Source: Aulostomus chinensis | Taxonomy: Eukaryota > Chordata > Actinopteri > Syngnathiformes > Aulostomidae | Direction: 5' to 3' | Assembly: GCA_037954235.1 (NCBI GenBank) | Contig: JBBMOA010000018.1 | Span: forward strand, 9,561,001-9,625,000 | DNA: 64,000 nucleotides | In this document: piece after piece, positions 60,451 to 64,000 of the stretch | Position numbering within the stretch: the stretch's first letter is position 1 | Layout: the number at the start of each line of letters is the position of its first letter | Made by a program: the position numbers and the translations under genes | Notes under the pieces: generated by a model | What the model saw: only the letters and a program-made list of their open reading frames with translations | What the model was told of the DNA's origin: nothing | Databases searched by the model: none

Positions 60451-63400
60451 CTGTAACATGACAGCGGTGGCCCATGAACAACCACATTAACAGTCAACAC
60501 AGGGGTCAGGATGGCGTAAATGATTTCTGCATGATAAACAGCTTTATCACAAGGCCATTTGAGATACGACGAGCCTCTGGGCCTCTAATTAATCATCCTG
60601 AGCATCACACATTTAAGGGAGGGTCCCATTGATCCAACCCTACTCTCTCACTGTGATGGTGGTTCTCCATGATCCGCTAGGTGTCAGCATCTCACCATTC
60701 TCCACACATGAACCTGCACACGCTTACATCCAGCTTGGCTATGATATGTTCAGCATTCATCATGCTGTCACACACTCGGGTTGTAAAAAATAAATAAATA
60801 AAAAAAAGTCACCGTTCATTCCAGTGAATTTAAAACAAATGTCAAAGCAGATTATCGTATTTAATATACAGAATGGAAGCGTAGTCAAGTCATAGGTTCA
60901 GTCAAGATCCTTAACTGAACCTTACAGGAAAAGGGTCAAGTTGCACATTTGTTTTGTCTTCTGCTCAAGTTCAGTCCATTCACTATTCTTCGGCATCTAC
61001 CACACGCCATTGTCCGCTGTTGTCTGTGTGCCAGTCTCTAAATTACGCCTTGCCTGGCATTGGGTGACACACGTTAGGTAATCCAGCGGGTAGTGTGTTT
61101 CCAGTAAGGCCCAGCAGGGTGTGTGTCTTAGCAGTGTTTCCTCCTGTCCTGTTCAATTACAGTAAAATTCTGTTCCTTTGTGGAGGCTGCAGTTTGGTGT
61201 GAATTTCCGTCTGGTAGAATTCATACAAATGCACTGCGCCTTTGGATTATTTGCATGAGTGAAAAACATTCCTCATAGATGTGCATGTCTCCCAAACAGA
61301 TGCAGAAATAATGAAAGTGTCTATGATCTGAGTCTTCTGTCGTCATTTGAAAGCCTTGCACTCAAATGGCCCTGCAGTTATTTTTACCCTTTTTTTTTCT
61401 TTTTAAAGATAATTACCATAACATCTGTGGCTTTTCAACAGGGATGTATTGTCTAGAAGGTTCAGGTTGGCCTACAGAGTTTTGCGGCAAGACAATGACG
61501 GGAGGGGGGCTTTCATGTGGAAGAGCTAGACGACCGAGACCAAAAGCGTATTTGTTTGTTCAGTGTTCACAATGCCTTTTTGACCATTTTTAGCATTTCA
61601 TGTGGATGCAGGATACAAAACTCCAAGTCAAAAATGCTCTTGTGCTCCTATATTCATAGGGTAAACAAACAATCATATCTCCTCAATGTGTTCTACAGCT
61701 CATCTTGAACAACCAGGGGCTCAGTGTCCTGCTCAAGAACACTTCAACACAGTTCCTAGGAGGCCGGGGGGATTGAACCAGTGGCCCTCTTGAGGGCACA
61801 CTGACATGTGCACAACTGACTCAAACTGCTGCTGCGTCTCACTCCATATCCAGTAGTTGGATCAGCTGACGTGTATGTGGTCATTCCCGTACATTTAGTT
61901 CTGCTTCCAAAACAAACACTGTTCACACTCTGTGCCCATAACCATTTTAACTACCCCCCCGACTCCTGTCTTCCCCATAGTGATGAAACAATAGGAACCA
62001 AACCTCTCACCATAAAGCTTGTACTGGCTGGCTGCCCCGGGGAAGTGAAGCAAAAGTCAGTGCCGAGACGGGAAGAGCCAACATGAGGTCATTTTGTTTT
62101 TCCTGCCAACCTTCCCGCCCGCCTGCCACACAGCTTCACAGCATGCACCCCCCCCAACACACACACACACACACGTTTCTTCCAATGAAAACACATAGGA
62201 GCTTGAATTTGATTTAAATAAGTTGGTTGCATAAATGTTCTATTCTGCTGAAGAAACAATGAATGCTGTTTTCTAACATATGTCAACAATTCTGCTCTCT
62301 CAGACAAGCCTGACTGGAATTTTTCAGACCAAATGTTACATCAAATTAACAACAATGGGATGGGAGTGTTGTGCGATTTTTTTTTTTTTCTGCGTTACGA
62401 CGCCCTGCCGCTAAAGTTGCATTGTTAATAACAAGAATGATAGAAAAGGATGTTTTTTTTAGGGGGGTTCCACAACAAGGAGAAGAATCAGGGCTGTTTT
62501 TTTTGGTGTCGGGCAAAAAAGGACTGACATGGCAGTTTTGTTTTAAATCATCTGCTGACTGACTCACTCTCCCATAAATTTACAGTGACAGATCCGTCCT
62601 TTAACAAATTTCATAACATCTTAAAAGTTTATGATTAATCACCGATCTAGTTTTTTTTTTTTTTTTAAGTACCTCGTTACTATAATTTAGGTCAAAGACT
62701 ACGCTGGTCTCTTCAGTGTGGCTACTTGGAAAGTGGAAAGAGCTGATCCACTAATTCATGGCAAAATTCTATGTTAAATGCCCTTTAAAGGCAAGCGGTC
62801 ATGATTCCAACGAATCTTCAGAGCAACAGAAACAGTTGTGTCTTAAACTAAAGAGTTTACACAAGAAAGGACTTTATTCAGAGGAAGAGTTCCAGTGAAG
62901 TGGCTGACTTATGTAAGCAGGTCACATAAGCACTGTACAAAGGACTGTTTCCTTGGTATTTTGTAGTGTCTCAGTTTGCTGCTACTCCATACCTCAGTAC
63001 CGTTGAGGATGAAAAATATTGGACCTCATTCATGAAAGTTTATAGCCCTGAATTTAGTTTTACAGACAGAAAGCAGCAGATGTCGCAACTCCTTGCTCAC
63101 TTGTTTTGTAAAGTTACGGTCTTAGTTAAGACGGGACTGAGGGGGGAAAAAGTAAATTGTTTGCGTCCATTTGTTTTGAGTTTGAGGAAAAGGAAAGGGT
63201 GGAGAGGGTCCACTTGGGGGTTAAGAAAGTTAACAGTTCATGATGTATGTCACAGAAAAACTACAGTGCAGGATTTGAAACCATGCAGTGAGGATGGGAG
63301 TGCTGCAGTCAGCTGATAGCAGCTGGCGACTGAACACATCTACTCATGGTCGTTTCAGATTGAATAGTTCATCAGTTCTTGCAAAGAAGTGTCAAAAATT

Positions 63401-63817
63401 ACCCTCTACCATGTAAAAGTTAAAATTAGTTAATTCATGTGTTCAAAAGAAAGCAATTTGCAGTGAGCATTGCACAACAGTATTACCACTTTTTGGTATC
63501 AAAATAATTATTCAGCTTGACCAGAAAAACTTCATGTTTTCTCTAGAATGCACTTTGTTTGTGAGTCACGTTTTCAGAATGACATCCTGACCTTTTGAAT
63601 TCTGTCAGAGTACAAAGAATTTTGAAGCTCAAAGAGGGTTTATGGACCAAAACTGTATAAACTTAAAATCCTGCACCGTAAAGGCAAATAGATTGAAACA
63701 ACTGAGCACGGGAACACATGTGGATTCCTCTTAAATTTTCTGTTAGTTCAAACCCACAGGATGTGATAAAATGTTAACCTTCCAATACAGTCTAACGTCC
63801 CCTTACTCTTTTCTCAG
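60451..63817. other. intergenic DNA upstream of the right-edge exons
   Basis: Simple repeats: A-rich near 60786-60809, C then (AC)n near 62147-62175, T near 62378-62390 and 62651-62666. Upstream exons of the gene at the right edge may lie here but I could not place any with confidence. Confidence 0.4.
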
Positions 63818-63993
63818 TTGAATTTCATACATACCAGAAGAGTATTTATCTCTATCAGACGAGGTATGCAGTCGAGCATTTACTGGAAGACAGACGGTAA
63901 AGATCTGTAATTAAACTCAGTCCCCTCAGGGCTGTTTTTTTTTTCTTCTATGTTGTGCAGGTTACCGAACATTCAGAGGAACACGATGAACTG
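63818..63993 (+). CDS. two tentative coding exons of an unrecognised gene, 3' partial
   Basis: Exon 63818-63896 follows a strong acceptor (TACTCTTTTCTCAG) and reads openly as EFHTYQKSIYLYQTRYAVEH and LLEDR to a donor ACG|GTAAAG. Exon 63961-63993 follows TTCTATGTTGTGCAG, joins in phase (R) and reads LPNIQRNTMNW to CTG|GTAATA near the window end. Both exons stay open and the phases agree, which argues for a real gene. The intron of 64 bp is very short even for fish. The gene continues to the right; its start is not identified, and the peptide matches nothing I know, so no function is given. Confidence 0.45.
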
Positions 63994-64000
63994 GTAATAT

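Noticed and set aside
62966..63316. 116-codon frame on the + strand, considered as an upstream exon of the right-edge gene
   Set aside because: No consensus donor in phase with the exon at 63818 was found and the peptide shows no recognisable domain.

Overview
The window looks like a stretch of teleost fish nuclear genome, probably from a spiny-rayed or similar fish. The evidence is spliced vertebrate genes with compact introns, AT-rich intergenic DNA dense in (TG)n, (TA)n and homopolymer tracts, and fish-type interspersed repeats: a truncated L2/Maui-like LINE, a tRNA-derived SINE, and short inverted-repeat elements. Nothing points to bacteria, phage or a virus. No CRISPR, operon or defence system is present.

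Layout. (1) 1-5.65 kb: the last six coding exons (683 codons) of a large chromatin gene, bahcc1 (BAH and coiled-coil containing 1), on the + strand, running in from the left edge, then its likely 3' UTR. (2) 5.65-21.2 kb: a gene-free interval with simple repeats and one MITE-like element. (3) 21.2-28.7 kb: a complete five-exon retinal fascin gene, fscn2 (491 aa), on the + strand, with a palindromic CRE and a TAATCC homeobox core upstream. (4) 28.7-38.2 kb: repeat-rich intergenic DNA. (5) 38.2-39.3 kb: a tentative minus-strand spliced transcript, divergent from the next gene. (6) 39.9-47.4 kb: a complete four-exon claudin-superfamily gene, tmem235 (209 aa), on the + strand. (7) 47.4-63.8 kb: intergenic DNA with the LINE, SINE copies and foldback elements. 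(8) 63.82-63.99 kb: two tentative exons of an unrecognised + strand gene running off the right edge.

The recognised genes do not form a pathway. Bahcc1 is a nuclear chromatin protein, fascin-2 bundles actin in photoreceptors and hair-cell stereocilia, and Tmem235 is a four-pass membrane protein. Their human counterparts all lie in 17q25.3, so this is a conserved but rearranged syntenic block. The ACTG1 gene that separates BAHCC1 from FSCN2 in human is not found here. I see no convincing new biological system. The best leads are loss of the conserved extracellular cysteine pair in Tmem235, the divergent minus-strand transcript at its promoter, and the unidentified exons at the right edge. All exon joins were worked out by eye from splice sites, reading phase and remembered family sequences. 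No database search was run.
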